Origin: a virus
IMG/VR virus record: IMGVR_UViG_3300049216_000581
Coordinates: 1 to 30,575 of that record
Reading direction: 5' to 3' (one strand)
Length of the DNA: 30,575 nucleotides
Shown here: one piece after another, positions 1 through 8,631 of the stretch
Position numbering within the stretch: the first letter of the stretch is position 1
Layout of the letters: every line of letters starts with the position of its first letter
Notes under the pieces: generated by a model
Databases searched by the model: none
The model's input: the letters and a program-made list of their open reading frames with translations, nothing else
What the model was told of the DNA's origin: nothing
Translations under genes and position numbers: made by a program

Positions 1-636
1 TCATCGGGCCACCGTCACTTTCAAGTCGAAGCTCAGGTCGCCCTGGTAAGGCCCGGAAAACTCATGCACCGCGACGAAATCAGCCAGCGACATCCAGTCC
101 GTCTCGCTGCCGGTCAAGTAACCCCAGCTATAGAAACCATTGGTCGCGCATACCCCTGGCGATGAAGAAAAGGGCGGACTCGCAACCGCACCGGACGCGA
201 ACATGAACTGGCAGCTCCCGTCCTCCGCTTGCTGCATCGACAAAACAAAATTCGCAGCGATCGCCATGGTGGCTGTGCAGTATGGGCACGTGTCCGTGTT
301 CGTACCGTCGAGGACGACGGCGGGTGCGATCAGAAAGCCCGCAGCATCGTTGTAGAACGTCAGCTGCGGGCAGCCGGCCGGACCGCAACACGCACCCTGC
401 GCCCAGAACGTGCCCGGCGCCGGTACCGGATAGGGATTGTCCTCAGTCGGCAGGATCGCCTTCGCCCGCGTCCAGGTGTAGCTCCCGCCGCCGCTCGACG
501 TGCAATCTTCGTAGGATCCGCCCAGCGTAATTTCCAGCGTCACCGACGTGAAACCCGGATCGATATCGGCCGCATTCTGGCACGGGCCCGGCGGCGTCAT
601 CACGCCCACGTTGGGATTGAGACGCAGCCGGCTCAC
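1..636 (-). CDS. Cysteine-rich tail-distal protein, function unknown
   Basis: 211-residue protein of unrecognised family. It starts with GTG, which overlaps the stop of the preceding minus-strand gene as GTGA, so the two are translationally coupled. It is unusually rich in Cys (a CC pair near residue 83 and a CPYC motif near residue 117), Gly, Ser, Thr and aromatic residues. No signal peptide or membrane segment is visible. It is the last of three genes after the tape measure, the usual place for distal tail, baseplate-hub or adhesin-type proteins. The role is inferred only from position. The stop codon is the first three bases of the window, so further tail genes may lie beyond. Confidence 0.75.
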   Translation of the reverse strand: MSRLRLNPNVGVMTPPGPCQNAADIDPGFTSVTLEITLGGSYEDCTSSGGGSYTWTRAKAILPTEDNPYPVPAPGTFWAQGACCGPAGCPQLTFYNDAAGFLIAPAVVLDGTNTDTCPYCTATMAIAANFVLSMQQAEDGSCQFMFASGAVASPPFSSSPGVCATNGFYSWGYLTGSETDWMSLADFVAVHEFSGPYQGDLSFDLKVTVAR

Positions 637-1256
637 ACGCTGTTCAGGTAGACGTTAGGCGCGCATTGCGAGTACCAGAGGTTCCCGCTGATGAAATCGT
701 TGAGGCACTGCACCGAGGCCTTCCCGCCCGTCACCGTCGCGACCAGCGTCGACAAACCGACGTAGTCCGTCCCGCCGGTACCCGTCACGACGGATCCATT
801 GACCGAGGCGGGGATCGAGCCGCCCGTGTTGATCAACACCGTCGTCGGCACGTTCGACGAGCTGTAGGTCACCTCGAACCAGCAATAGGTCGTGCCCGTT
901 CCGACCTCGAGCGTCGGCCACGCCAGGGGCGAGCCGATCTGCACGTTGATCGCGTTCCCGCCCAGCGTCGGGATGATCGTCCCGTTGAACGCCCCCGGCG
1001 TCACGCTGATCCTCGGCGTCGCGCCGCTCGAGGCGTCATAGACCCACAACGCACCCTGCGTGGCCGGCTGAATTGCCAGCGGCCATTGCCAGCGCGGGCG
1101 ATGGATCGGCCGCCTTGTCGATCCGCCGGCGCCGACGGTTGAATAAGTGCCCGGCGCGGATCGCGGCGCCGTCGATTTGAGGTACCGGAGGATACCGGCT
1201 GTGTCAGAAGCGCGAACGGGCTGCCCGCGCAGCGGCTCACCCGGCAGACCAATCAT
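633..1256 (-). CDS. Probable minor tail protein, unknown family
   Basis: 207-residue protein, ATG start overlapping the upstream stop as ATGA. The first 60 residues are Arg- and Pro-rich. The rest is Gly/Thr/Ser/Val-rich with alternating hydrophobic residues, the look of a beta-structured virion protein. No known domain was recognised. Its place between the 317-residue post-tape-measure protein and the Cys-rich protein suggests a tail tip or fibre-associated role, by position only. Confidence 0.7.
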   Translation of the reverse strand: MIGLPGEPLRGQPVRASDTAGILRYLKSTAPRSAPGTYSTVGAGGSTRRPIHRPRWQWPLAIQPATQGALWVYDASSGATPRISVTPGAFNGTIIPTLGGNAINVQIGSPLAWPTLEVGTGTTYCWFEVTYSSSNVPTTVLINTGGSIPASVNGSVVTGTGGTDYVGLSTLVATVTGGKASVQCLNDFISGNLWYSQCAPNVYLNSV

Positions 1257-2206
1257 AACGGGCCCGACCCCGCGCTAAGATCGATCGGGCCAAAGAGGGT
1301 TGGATCCGCCGCCACGCTGGACGGATCGCCTCCATAAATATCGGCATCGATGCGCTCAGCCCCCTGCCATTCCAGCTGCAGGCGATATTTGCCATAAGGC
1401 CCCGTGCGAGTGATGCGCTGCGCGCTCCGCTGCCACGTATAGCCCGATGGCGGATTGGCCGCGTGCGGCGGCTGCTCGATGAGGCCGCAAGGGTTGGCCG
1501 TCGGCGCCGTGTCAGTCTCGCTGGTTTGCCGGATCACCGGAGCATAGAGCCGGTAAGACTCTTCGCCCTTTAGCCGCTTCGTCGCGTAATCCTGGGCATT
1601 CGCGCTGAGCTCATAGAGCACATAACTGACGCCCGCGATGAGGGTCGGGCTCGTGACCGATTGGCCGGCGATCGTAGTGGTCGTCGGGCTGTTGGGATCA
1701 GCCCCGATTGGCACTGCGCTGCCGAGGCCGGTATTGTTGGTCGGATCGTAAACTACCTTGAAAACGAAGATCTGCTTCAGTAGGTAATTTTCTTCGGCCT
1801 CCCATTTCTCGATCATCGCCTTGTCGAGCAGCGTCAACGGCTTCGCCCCGGCCGGGGTGAGGTCGGGTGTCGAGCCATCCCAGTAGCGCGGATTGAGAAT
1901 AAGCGCTTTATCCACCTCCACCCATTCTGTTTCAAAAGTGGTCTCGGCCGCCGTCTCCATAATGACCGTGAGACGCCCCTTGTCTCCGGGCATTTTTTCG
2001 AGATCATAATCGGCGACGGTAACTGTGCCAGGGAGATCGCTGAACGCCTGTCCGAGCGTCGGCACGCCCGATTGCGCCTGCGCAAAAGTCCCCTCGTAAA
2101 TACGCGTGATCGAGGACTTGGTTAGGTCGCTATGGACTCTTGGCGAATTGGGCGTTTCAGTCAGTCCGAAGAGGCCGATCACCTGGGGAAAGTTGGGTGC
2201 GCTCAT
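1253..2206 (-). CDS. Post-tape-measure tail protein, unknown family
   Basis: 317-residue protein directly downstream of the tape measure gene (4 bases between). In siphovirus-like transposable phages this position holds distal-tail or hub proteins. The sequence is mixed alpha/beta with many Trp, Tyr and Pro residues and no signal peptide or membrane helix. ATG start without a purine-rich ribosome site, like most structural genes here. I do not recognise a domain, and the tail assignment rests on order alone. Confidence 0.75.
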   Translation of the reverse strand: MSAPNFPQVIGLFGLTETPNSPRVHSDLTKSSITRIYEGTFAQAQSGVPTLGQAFSDLPGTVTVADYDLEKMPGDKGRLTVIMETAAETTFETEWVEVDKALILNPRYWDGSTPDLTPAGAKPLTLLDKAMIEKWEAEENYLLKQIFVFKVVYDPTNNTGLGSAVPIGADPNSPTTTTIAGQSVTSPTLIAGVSYVLYELSANAQDYATKRLKGEESYRLYAPVIRQTSETDTAPTANPCGLIEQPPHAANPPSGYTWQRSAQRITRTGPYGKYRLQLEWQGAERIDADIYGGDPSSVAADPTLFGPIDLSAGSGPL

Positions 2207-2210
2207 AAAA

Positions 2211-4664
2211 TCAGGCGTAGGTGGCCACGGGCGGCCGCGTTTGGCTGAGGTTCATCATCCGCCACAGATATTTGGCCGTGTCCTCCGTCGCCTTGGCCGT
2301 GCGCTTTAGCTCGCTCAATCCCGCGGCCGCCGGCGACCCGCCCACAAAGAGACCTATCTTCGCCAGTCGATCCGCATCGGGCATCTTGTAGTTGAGCGAG
2401 TTCGCCGCCGGCGCGAGATTGTTGCCCTTTGGTTGAGGTGTTGACGGTGCGGATGACGGAGGGATTAGGCTCTGTATTCTGGCCCGTAACTGACCTTCAA
2501 CATTTTGAAGCGCGCCCGTGAAGAATCCGGAGTTCTTGATTAAATCGATGCCTTTTTGCATGCCCTCCTGCCAGGCATCCGAGGTTGGCTTTGCCTTGAG
2601 CTCGGCATTCCTGGCATCGAGCTCGGCCGATTGCCCCAGCTGCCCTGAGGTCTGATTGTACCAGGTAGCCTGCGAGGGATGCGCCGCGATCCAGTCGCTC
2701 ATCGACATGTTGCTGGCGTCGGTATATTTGTTGGCTTCATCGCGCGCGACGGCACCCTGATTTCTCGCTATTGCCGCATTCTGTAAATGCTGGTTGGCCT
2801 CGTTGCGCCAATCGTCGGCTATTTTTTTATTTGGCTCTCTCGAAGCGGCTTCGTTCAGCGCCTTAGCGCGGCCCTCTTCTGTTTTCGCCGTGGCATATTG
2901 TTGAGCGGCGTTCGACTGCGCGGACGTGGCATTATCAGCCGACTGTTTTCTCGCAAGCAGGTAATCCATCGACCCTTGAATCTGCGAGATGATCGGGCCA
3001 ATGGCCGTAAGCAGGGTCGCGCCGAAAGCCTCGGCCAGGGACTTGAAACCCGAGCCGAGCGCGGACCAGAAATCTTTGTTGAAAACCGTCTGGAACGCGG
3101 CCGCCAATCCTCCGACCGTTCCGGCGAGCAGCTCGGTGAAATGCTCGACGACTTTGATCACGCCGGCGTCGAGGCTGAGAAAGAGGATCTCGCCGAGCTT
3201 ACCCTCGGCGAAGCCTTCCGAAAGTGTATAGATGACATCTCCGACCGACTTAGCCCACCCGGAAAAATCGACCTCATTGACCAGGTCGAGCAGCTTTTGC
3301 ACGGCCGGGACCAGGCCGACCGCGATCCTGGCAAAGACCAAGTTGACCTGCTCGCCGAAGAGATAAAACTTCCGCTCGATCTCCTCAAAAGCGCCCGCAT
3401 TCTGACCCATGATGCGGGAGTACTCCTCGCCCTCCTTCAGCGCCTGGGCAAAGTCGGCCGGATCAGCGTTAAGGATTGCCTGCACTTCCAGCGCCCCTCG
3501 ACCGAAGATCTGCATCGCCGCTGCGGACCGGGTTGCCTGGTCGGGCAGCTTCTGCAGCCCCGCCGCCATCGCCGCAAACTGATGCGCTGCGTCCATCTTC
3601 TTAAGCTCTGTGATCGAAAGGCCGAGGCGGCCGAAAACGGCGCCGGTGGCATTGCCCTCCTCGCTCACGCCGCCCAGGGCGCGCTGCAGCATAAAGATCG
3701 TGTGGCCAACCTCATCGGCCGGCACGTCGAAATATTCAAAGGTGCGCCTCATCAGCGCGATCGACTCGGCCGTCTCGCCGGTCTGCCGCGAGAGGGCGTT
3801 AAGCTCGTCGCCATATTCAAATTGCGAGCGCATTTTTTCAACCGCCGCGCCGACGGATCCGACAACGGTGACGAAAGCCGCCAGCTCGGGCACCGCTAGC
3901 AAAGCCGATTTGACGGCGTCTCCCGCGGTCCGGGCCGCGGCGCCGGCCACGGTCAGCGCCTCGGTCAGCTGCTTGGCCGCAGCCGCTGCCGTACGGCCGC
4001 TGTTGGCCACGGCGTTTTCTGACTTGGCCATCTCCACTCCCTCCGTCGCCGCTTTCTGTTGTGCCGGCACCAGGCGATTGACCGCACCGACCAGCTTGTC
4101 GAGATCGGCCGTCTCCTCCTTCAGCTCGCGTTCTTCACCCGAAGTACCCTTGGCCACGGCCGAGGCTTCCCGCGAATAGGCCGCGCCGCTGGTAAAGCGG
4201 CCATGCTCGTCGCGCGCTGGTCCGCCCGATCCGGGCGCGGAGGCCTCATCCAGCGCGCCCCCGGCGCCGATGGCGCTGGAAGCCACCTGGCCGATCGAGG
4301 ACGCCGCGGAATTGGCTTCCGCGGTAATCCGGGCCAATCGGCTCGCCAACGTCGCCATGGCCGTCTGGGGCGCATTTCCAGCCACCCCTGAAAGCGCCTG
4401 GGCAGTCTTCGATAGCGCTGTTGCGGCCGGAGCGTTGGCGGCGGTGAGTTGCCCGGTGGTCTTGTGCAGCTGCTCCATGAAGCGCTGCGTTTGCTGCGTC
4501 TGGACCGTCAGCGGACGCAGCGTCTTGAGCAGGTTCTGGAATGCGACGTCCTGCTTTTTGACGACGAGCTCGATCTGCTGGGCGACCAGCTTGGCTTTGT
4601 CGTTGGTCTGCAGGTACTGCGACGCATCGAGCGTCATCTTGGCTTCGAAAACGGGTGCGCTCAT
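2211..4664 (-). CDS. Tail length tape measure protein
   Basis: 817 residues, the longest gene in the window, placed right after the tail-chaperone genes as in almost all long-tailed phages. The N-terminal third is Ala/Gln/Glu-rich and helical. The middle holds a TMP-like block (region containing LNALSRQTGETAES and FGRGALEVQAIL), followed by hydrophobic stretches of the kind expected to reach the host membrane, then a charged Ala/Gln/Asn-rich helical stretch. At roughly 1.5 angstrom per residue the tail would be about 120 nm (family rule of thumb, not measured). The ATG lies 7 bases after the stop of the frameshift extension, with no Shine-Dalgarno site. Confidence 0.9.
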   Translation of the reverse strand: MSAPVFEAKMTLDASQYLQTNDKAKLVAQQIELVVKKQDVAFQNLLKTLRPLTVQTQQTQRFMEQLHKTTGQLTAANAPAATALSKTAQALSGVAGNAPQTAMATLASRLARITAEANSAASSIGQVASSAIGAGGALDEASAPGSGGPARDEHGRFTSGAAYSREASAVAKGTSGEERELKEETADLDKLVGAVNRLVPAQQKAATEGVEMAKSENAVANSGRTAAAAAKQLTEALTVAGAAARTAGDAVKSALLAVPELAAFVTVVGSVGAAVEKMRSQFEYGDELNALSRQTGETAESIALMRRTFEYFDVPADEVGHTIFMLQRALGGVSEEGNATGAVFGRLGLSITELKKMDAAHQFAAMAAGLQKLPDQATRSAAAMQIFGRGALEVQAILNADPADFAQALKEGEEYSRIMGQNAGAFEEIERKFYLFGEQVNLVFARIAVGLVPAVQKLLDLVNEVDFSGWAKSVGDVIYTLSEGFAEGKLGEILFLSLDAGVIKVVEHFTELLAGTVGGLAAAFQTVFNKDFWSALGSGFKSLAEAFGATLLTAIGPIISQIQGSMDYLLARKQSADNATSAQSNAAQQYATAKTEEGRAKALNEAASREPNKKIADDWRNEANQHLQNAAIARNQGAVARDEANKYTDASNMSMSDWIAAHPSQATWYNQTSGQLGQSAELDARNAELKAKPTSDAWQEGMQKGIDLIKNSGFFTGALQNVEGQLRARIQSLIPPSSAPSTPQPKGNNLAPAANSLNYKMPDADRLAKIGLFVGGSPAAAGLSELKRTAKATEDTAKYLWRMMNLSQTRPPVATYA

Positions 4665-4671
4665 GGTCGTT

Positions 4672-4866
4672 TTAGAGGGCGTCTCGTTCGATGTAGTTGG
4701 GCTCGGCCCAGGTGTAACCGTGGCGCAGGGCGATCACTGTCCGGAGGGCCAGCGCCTCGGCCATCGGCACGCGCCGCACCTCAGCTCGCGTCCAGCCATA
4801 CTCTGAACAAAAGGTATCGATCAACGTCAGGACCCAGCCGGCTCCGTTGCCGAAGAGGTCTCGTCC
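4672..4866 (-). CDS. Tail chaperone extension made by -1 frameshift
   Basis: 64-residue extension in the -1 frame relative to the chaperone gene. It has no good start of its own: in the overlapping part its frame is only a shadow. After the slip site it becomes protein-like, with a Trp-containing helical domain that includes the sequence SEYGWTRAEV. The fusion would be 167 residues of zero frame plus 64 residues, 231 in total. It ends at TAA just before the tape measure ATG. This matches the conserved G/GT-type arrangement known for dsDNA phage tail genes. The exact fusion point is inferred. Confidence 0.75.
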   Translation of the reverse strand, partial: GRDLFGNGAGWVLTLIDTFCSEYGWTRAEVRRVPMAEALALRTVIALRHGYTWAEPNYIERDAL

Positions 4867-5366
4867 AAAGGGGAACCACCGCCTTCCTGGTTGGGCGGAT
4901 TCAGCTTGGCCGCGGCGGCGAAGGGCCGCGTGACCGCTTCGGTGATGGTCTTGGTCGCAGCGATGAACTCGGTCATGTCCAGGGAGGAGGCGAACTTGGC
5001 GCAAGCCTCGCGGAAGATCCGCGGGTCACCCGCGAGCAGCTTCTCGATCTCTTCGTCGGGCGTGATCAGGGCGAAGAGGACCTGGATGACATCGCGGAAG
5101 GTCGGCGTCGCGCCCTTGCCGTTGACGAAAGGCGAGTCGAGCTCGAGCAGATTGAGGTGCGTCTGGACCGTGTAGGTGTGAAGCACGAGCTCCGCGAGCT
5201 TGATCGTCTTCGGCGAGAGCGCCTCGCGCACGACCGCCGGCGTCGTGCTGGCCGCCTCGGTGAGCTCTTTTTCCAGCTCAGCGAGCTTGGCGAGATCGGT
5301 GCCCTGTTTCAGCGGCGCCGTCTCGGGAGACGGCGCTTCCAGCTTGGTTGGTTCCTGGGGAGTCAT
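4827..5366 (-). CDS. Tail assembly chaperone, zero-frame product
   Basis: 179-residue acidic protein between the tail tube and tape measure genes, the place of the lambda G or Mu gp41-type tail assembly chaperone. The N-terminus is Pro/Glu/Lys-rich. The middle is helical, and the last 20 residues are Gly/Ser/Glu-rich linker-like sequence. A -1 slippery heptamer near the 3' end (4866-4872) would let some ribosomes enter the overlapping frame and add a second domain. The short form is expected to be the more abundant, as known for this class. The assignment rests on position, composition and the frameshift arrangement. Confidence 0.85.
   Translation of the reverse strand: MTPQEPTKLEAPSPETAPLKQGTDLAKLAELEKELTEAASTTPAVVREALSPKTIKLAELVLHTYTVQTHLNLLELDSPFVNGKGATPTFRDVIQVLFALITPDEEIEKLLAGDPRIFREACAKFASSLDMTEFIAATKTITEAVTRPFAAAAKLNPPNQEGGGSPLDETSSATEPAGS
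4866..4872 (-). promoter_or_regulatory. Slippery heptamer C CCT TTG for -1 frameshift
   Basis: On the minus strand the zero-frame codons CCT TTG are preceded by C, giving the X XXY YYZ form. Re-pairing gives CCC and TTT. The -1 frame is open from here to a TAA next to the tape measure start. A modest hairpin (CGGC, 6-base loop, GCCG at 4839-4852) begins 13 bases downstream, rather far for a stimulator. Confidence 0.7.
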
Positions 5367-5372
5367 CGCGTT

Positions 5373-5732
5373 TTACGAGGTGACCAGATTGACGTAGTTG
5401 GAGCAGGTGAAGGACCACTTGGCGGTGTTGCGCCATTCCCATTCCTTCTTGATCGTCTTGACGATGAAGGTGGCCACGCCCGCGAAGGTGACGATCGTGC
5501 CGCGGGTGGGGATGGTGTCGGTCGTCTGCATGATCATCTCCGCGCTCCCCTCGTCCTTGTCGTCGAAAAGAATGTCGCCGATCGTGAAACCGTTCCCGTC
5601 GTAGATGAAGACTTCTTCACCGTTACGCTCGATCGACATGCGGGTGCAGATGCCGGTATAAGCGACACCGGCAATGCCCCAGGTGACGTTGGCGATTCCT
5701 GTTCCGAGGAGTTGAGCAGTTTGAGCGGACAT
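5373..5732 (-). CDS. Probable tail tube protein
   Basis: 119-residue protein with a beta-rich composition and many Gly, Thr, Ile and Val residues. Its size and place (directly before the tail chaperone and tape measure) match phage tail tube subunits; Mu gp40, for example, is about this size. No longer sheath-like gene precedes it, so the tube is probably that of a non-contractile tail. The start ATG follows the stop of the preceding gene by 3 bases and has no purine-rich ribosome site. Family assignment is by position and size. Confidence 0.65.
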   Translation of the reverse strand: MSAQTAQLLGTGIANVTWGIAGVAYTGICTRMSIERNGEEVFIYDGNGFTIGDILFDDKDEGSAEMIMQTTDTIPTRGTIVTFAGVATFIVKTIKKEWEWRNTAKWSFTCSNYVNLVTS

Positions 5733-5735
5733 AGT

Positions 5736-6233
5736 TTAGAGTTGGGTTGGTTGTTGGGGTTGGGCCGGCAAAGCGCGCAGGCCGAAAGTGAGCTTGTAGG
5801 CGGCGAGCGGAAAACCTTCGGGCGTGACCAGTGTCTCGGCGCCATCGTATTCGAGGATCCCGCCGGTCGGTTCGCTGGGAAATTGCAGGCCGAGAACGGT
5901 TGCGCGGACCGCGTCAACCTGGGAGAGAATCGGCGGCCGCGCGCCGACGGCTTGGATCAGCGCAAGGTCGGGCTTGGCGGTGAGACCGAGATTGCTGCCA
6001 AAAATGATTTCGATCTTGTGGCGAATCAGGGGGACGTAAGCATCGGCGACATTGGAGTCGCCCGCCCAATGGAGGATCAAGCGATAACCGACCGGGTTGG
6101 CGGCAAGCAGCTCGAAAACATTGAACGGATCCATGGCGATCGAGACCGTTCCGCCGCCGAGGCCCTGGGCGAACGCCTCAAGCGCGGCTTTAATCTGGGT
6201 CAGGATATGATCAATGGTCAGCGCGGGGTTCAT
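5736..6233 (-). CDS. Probable tail terminator / gp37-like protein
   Basis: 165-residue protein. The start ATG overlaps the stop of the gp36-like gene as ATGA. It lies between the head-tail connector and the tail tube, where Mu-type phages carry a gp37/DUF1834-like protein and lambda-type phages a tail terminator. The N-terminus (about residues 5-30) is helical, and the remainder is mixed alpha/beta with no membrane segment. I cannot confirm the family from motifs, so the name is a positional inference. Confidence 0.55.
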   Translation of the reverse strand: MNPALTIDHILTQIKAALEAFAQGLGGGTVSIAMDPFNVFELLAANPVGYRLILHWAGDSNVADAYVPLIRHKIEIIFGSNLGLTAKPDLALIQAVGARPPILSQVDAVRATVLGLQFPSEPTGGILEYDGAETLVTPEGFPLAAYKLTFGLRALPAQPQQPTQL

Positions 6234-6670
6234 ATGACGGTCGCGCCTCCCCCGCGGGGAACCGACCGGATCGGCTCCGTGACGACCGAAGCGCTCGGAT
6301 CCTGGCGCTGCAGGGTGGGATTGAGCGGCAGCTTGCCCTCGGCGATGAGATCGAGCTGGGCCCGCACGGCGTCGGCCTGTTTGGCCCAGGGATTTTTCCC
6401 ATCGGCGATCTGGCGCCGGGCGAAAAGCTTCTCCGCGGCAAGGGTGCGCGCGGCGTGGGCGATCACGGCCGGATAGTTGCCGTTGCCGTCGGGCTGGATC
6501 GGCACCGAGTAACGCACGCCGATCTTGGCGTCGATCGCGTCGCTTACCTGCTGGGCGATGGTCGCCCAGAGATCCATGTCCGCGTTGCCCGTATTGTCGT
6601 CATCGAGGGCCTGCGTAATGAACGCCGGCGGGAGGTCGGCGGGCAGGTCGCTGAATTGGACATAGGGCAT
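6230..6670 (-). CDS. Head-tail connector, gp36-like (DUF1320)
   Basis: 146-residue protein resembling the DUF1320/Mu gp36 family. It has an N-terminal segment with helices, a central motif with DAKIGVRYSVP followed by a cluster around AHAARTLAAEKLFARR, and a short basic, Gly-rich tail. Family members act at the head-tail junction. Its position directly after the major capsid gene agrees. The 28-base gap from the capsid stop shows no clear ribosome site. Confidence 0.75.
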   Translation of the reverse strand: MPYVQFSDLPADLPPAFITQALDDDNTGNADMDLWATIAQQVSDAIDAKIGVRYSVPIQPDGNGNYPAVIAHAARTLAAEKLFARRQIADGKNPWAKQADAVRAQLDLIAEGKLPLNPTLQRQDPSASVVTEPIRSVPRGGGATVI

Positions 6671-6698
6671 GGGATCAAGGTGGTGTCGCGCCGTCGGC

Positions 6699-7676
6699 TT
6701 ACGGGTTGTAGCTCGTCATGGCCGTGCCAGTGCCCTTGCTGCCGAAGGCGAGATCGGAGAACAGGTAACCTGCGTTGAAGCGGCCGTAAGCCTGGTAAAG
6801 GAACTCGTGCTTCTTGAACACGTGATCGCTGTCGGGCTGGGTCAGCGCGGTGAGGACCGGCGCCTTGTTCATCTGCCAGGCAATCGGCTTCAACATCAAG
6901 CCGGTTTCCAGGAGGAACCAGGCGTAAGGCGTCGAACTCGCGTCGATGAGCGCGGAGGTCATGATCTGCGCGGTGCCCTTGTCGATGTTCGTCACCGCGG
7001 CCAGGGCGTCGTTGGACGGGTTGGCCTGGATGACGGTGTCGGCCACGAGGATTGCGCGGGCGATCGGCTCGAGCGCGGCGCCGCAGACCAGGACGAGCTT
7101 GCGGCCCAGGTTCATCGGGCGGCCGGCGGCGTTGACGCGGCTCATCAGGTTGGCGCGGGCAGCGCGGTAGCTGAACGTGTTGAGCGGAGCATGGGCCTGA
7201 AAATCGCCCGTGGTGCTCAGAATGTTGGAGAAGCCGGCATCACCGGGAGTCCGAATTTTCCCGGTCGCGAAGAAGCTCGAGCCAGTGTAATCCGGGGTGG
7301 AAAAGCCACTCAAAAGGCACTGGAAGACCAGGATGTCCTGCTCAAAGCGGGCAGCCTGGCCGAGAGAAGCGAAGAAAGGATTATAGATGCCGTAGCGATC
7401 ATTCTCGATGTCGCGCTGGCGGACGGCGACGGTGTCCTCGAACTCTTCGTTTTCGATGACCCAGTCGGACGCCGCAAGGTTTTTGATCTGGACTTCATCC
7501 ACCAGCTTGCGCATGCCGGGGACCGCGCCAAGCCAGACGTATTTTTCCTCGTTGTTGTTCGAGGGAACATTCATCACGAGATCGTCCGAGACGGGGCTGG
7601 CGCCCTGCAGCGCCTCGTCGAAGAGGACGCGATAGCCGCGGTAAAGATCGGTGAGATTGGCTTGATTGATTTGCAT
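6699..7676 (-). CDS. T: Major capsid protein, Mu gpT-like
   Basis: 325 residues, close to Mu gpT (about 305). The N-terminus begins with a short helix followed by the family-typical aromatic segment with EEKYVWLGAVPGMRK. Then come the DWVIENEEFEDTVAV block and a C-terminal beta-rich half ending in an aromatic, Gly-rich stretch, all as in gpT (HK97-type fold). It forms the icosahedral shell. Neighbours are the expected protease and decoration genes upstream and the gp36-like gene downstream. The region just before the ATG is C-rich (CCACCTCC) rather than purine-rich, odd for what should be the most strongly translated phage gene. Confidence 0.93.
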   Translation of the reverse strand: MQINQANLTDLYRGYRVLFDEALQGASPVSDDLVMNVPSNNNEEKYVWLGAVPGMRKLVDEVQIKNLAASDWVIENEEFEDTVAVRQRDIENDRYGIYNPFFASLGQAARFEQDILVFQCLLSGFSTPDYTGSSFFATGKIRTPGDAGFSNILSTTGDFQAHAPLNTFSYRAARANLMSRVNAAGRPMNLGRKLVLVCGAALEPIARAILVADTVIQANPSNDALAAVTNIDKGTAQIMTSALIDASSTPYAWFLLETGLMLKPIAWQMNKAPVLTALTQPDSDHVFKKHEFLYQAYGRFNAGYLFSDLAFGSKGTGTAMTSYNP

Positions 7677-7691
7677 GGTGGTAGGAGGTGG

Positions 7692-7949
7692 TTACTTTTT
7701 CTTCGAGTCAGATTTCTTAGCGTCCGGCTCGTGTTCCGGGAGCGGACAAAGTTCGGCAAGTTGGATGGGATCGATATTGTGGCCTTTCAACCAATCCTCG
7801 AGCTCGGCCCCGACATCGACTTGCTTGACCTTCATCGCTTCGATCAGTTCGTCGGCTATGACATCGATGTCCGCCTGCGTGATCAGCTTGTTCGGCGCGA
7901 TCGTCCGGTGAAGGACAACGGCAAGCTTTTGAGCGGCGGGGCGGGTCAT
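7692..7949 (-). CDS. Small capsid-region protein, unknown
   Basis: 85 residues. Two helices are likely in the first 60 residues, followed by a Lys/Ser/Asp-rich tail that ends in KKSDSKKK. It sits between the decoration-like protein and the major capsid gene, so a head-completion or capsid-assembly role is plausible. No family recognised. The ATG follows the preceding stop by 6 bases. Confidence 0.65.
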   Translation of the reverse strand: MTRPAAQKLAVVLHRTIAPNKLITQADIDVIADELIEAMKVKQVDVGAELEDWLKGHNIDPIQLAELCPLPEHEPDAKKSDSKKK

Positions 7950-7955
7950 GATCGT

Positions 7956-8600
7956 TTAGAGCAGGGCTTTGAGGGCGGCGATATCGGCCTTGACCTTGTT
8001 GAGCTCGGCGATCAGGGCGGCGATGGCGTTGGCGGCCGTGGGCGAGCTGGTGACCGCGGCGATGGTGAGAACGCCGGCCACCGGGGAAGGAGCCGTGCCG
8101 CCGGAATCGTCGGTGATCGCATCCTGGGTGGGCGTGAAAGCCTCGGACTCGGCGCCCTCATAGAGAGCGACCCGGGTATCGACCCAGGGACGGCCATCGG
8201 TATCGAGGCCAAGGAATATACCCGCGACGACCATGTGCGAGCTGCCGCTGGCGATCTGGACCGTCTGCTCGTCTTCCACATAGCAGAGCTGACCGATGTT
8301 GGTCGCGGCCAGCGCATACGCGGCGGACGAGCGGCTCGAGTTCTGCAATTTGAAGATGCCGCGGCGAACCTTGACGCTCAGCGCGCCACCGGTGCCGTCA
8401 GCGGAATTGTCCACGTCGTATTCGGCGCGACCCACAACCTGAAGACCGGCCACATCACCCGCGTAAATCGCAAAGCCGGTGGACGGGTTGATGGCGATGA
8501 GAGTTCCGGCAAAGAGCTTCGTCGAAGCGGCGATAGGGAGATAAAGATATTCTCCCGCGCGTGCGGGAGAGTCGATGGAGGCGAGGACGTTTTGGCTCAT
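7956..8600 (-). CDS. Probable capsid decoration / head fibre protein
   Basis: 214 residues. The first 150 residues are beta-rich, with Gly, Ala, Val and Ser. They resemble the capsid cement proteins (DUF2190-like or gpD-like) that lie between protease and capsid in Mu-related siphoviruses. The last 30 residues form a short heptad-like helix (IAALIAELNKVKADIAALKA), possibly a trimeric coiled coil like that of head fibres. Function is inferred from position and composition. Start ATG with no purine-rich ribosome site. Confidence 0.65.
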   Translation of the reverse strand: MSQNVLASIDSPARAGEYLYLPIAASTKLFAGTLIAINPSTGFAIYAGDVAGLQVVGRAEYDVDNSADGTGGALSVKVRRGIFKLQNSSRSSAAYALAATNIGQLCYVEDEQTVQIASGSSHMVVAGIFLGLDTDGRPWVDTRVALYEGAESEAFTPTQDAITDDSGGTAPSPVAGVLTIAAVTSSPTAANAIAALIAELNKVKADIAALKALL

Positions 8601-8631
8601 AAGACGGGATCAGTGATGGGTGGCGGAGTGG

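Noticed and set aside
2787-3899. Plus-strand frame of 370 codons
   Set aside because: Antisense to the tape measure gene; no domain, no ribosome site.
4449-6476. Plus-strand frame of 675 codons
   Set aside because: It lies opposite the tape measure, chaperone, tube and connector genes, is very rich in Arg/Gly/Leu and has no domain; a GC-rich antisense shadow.
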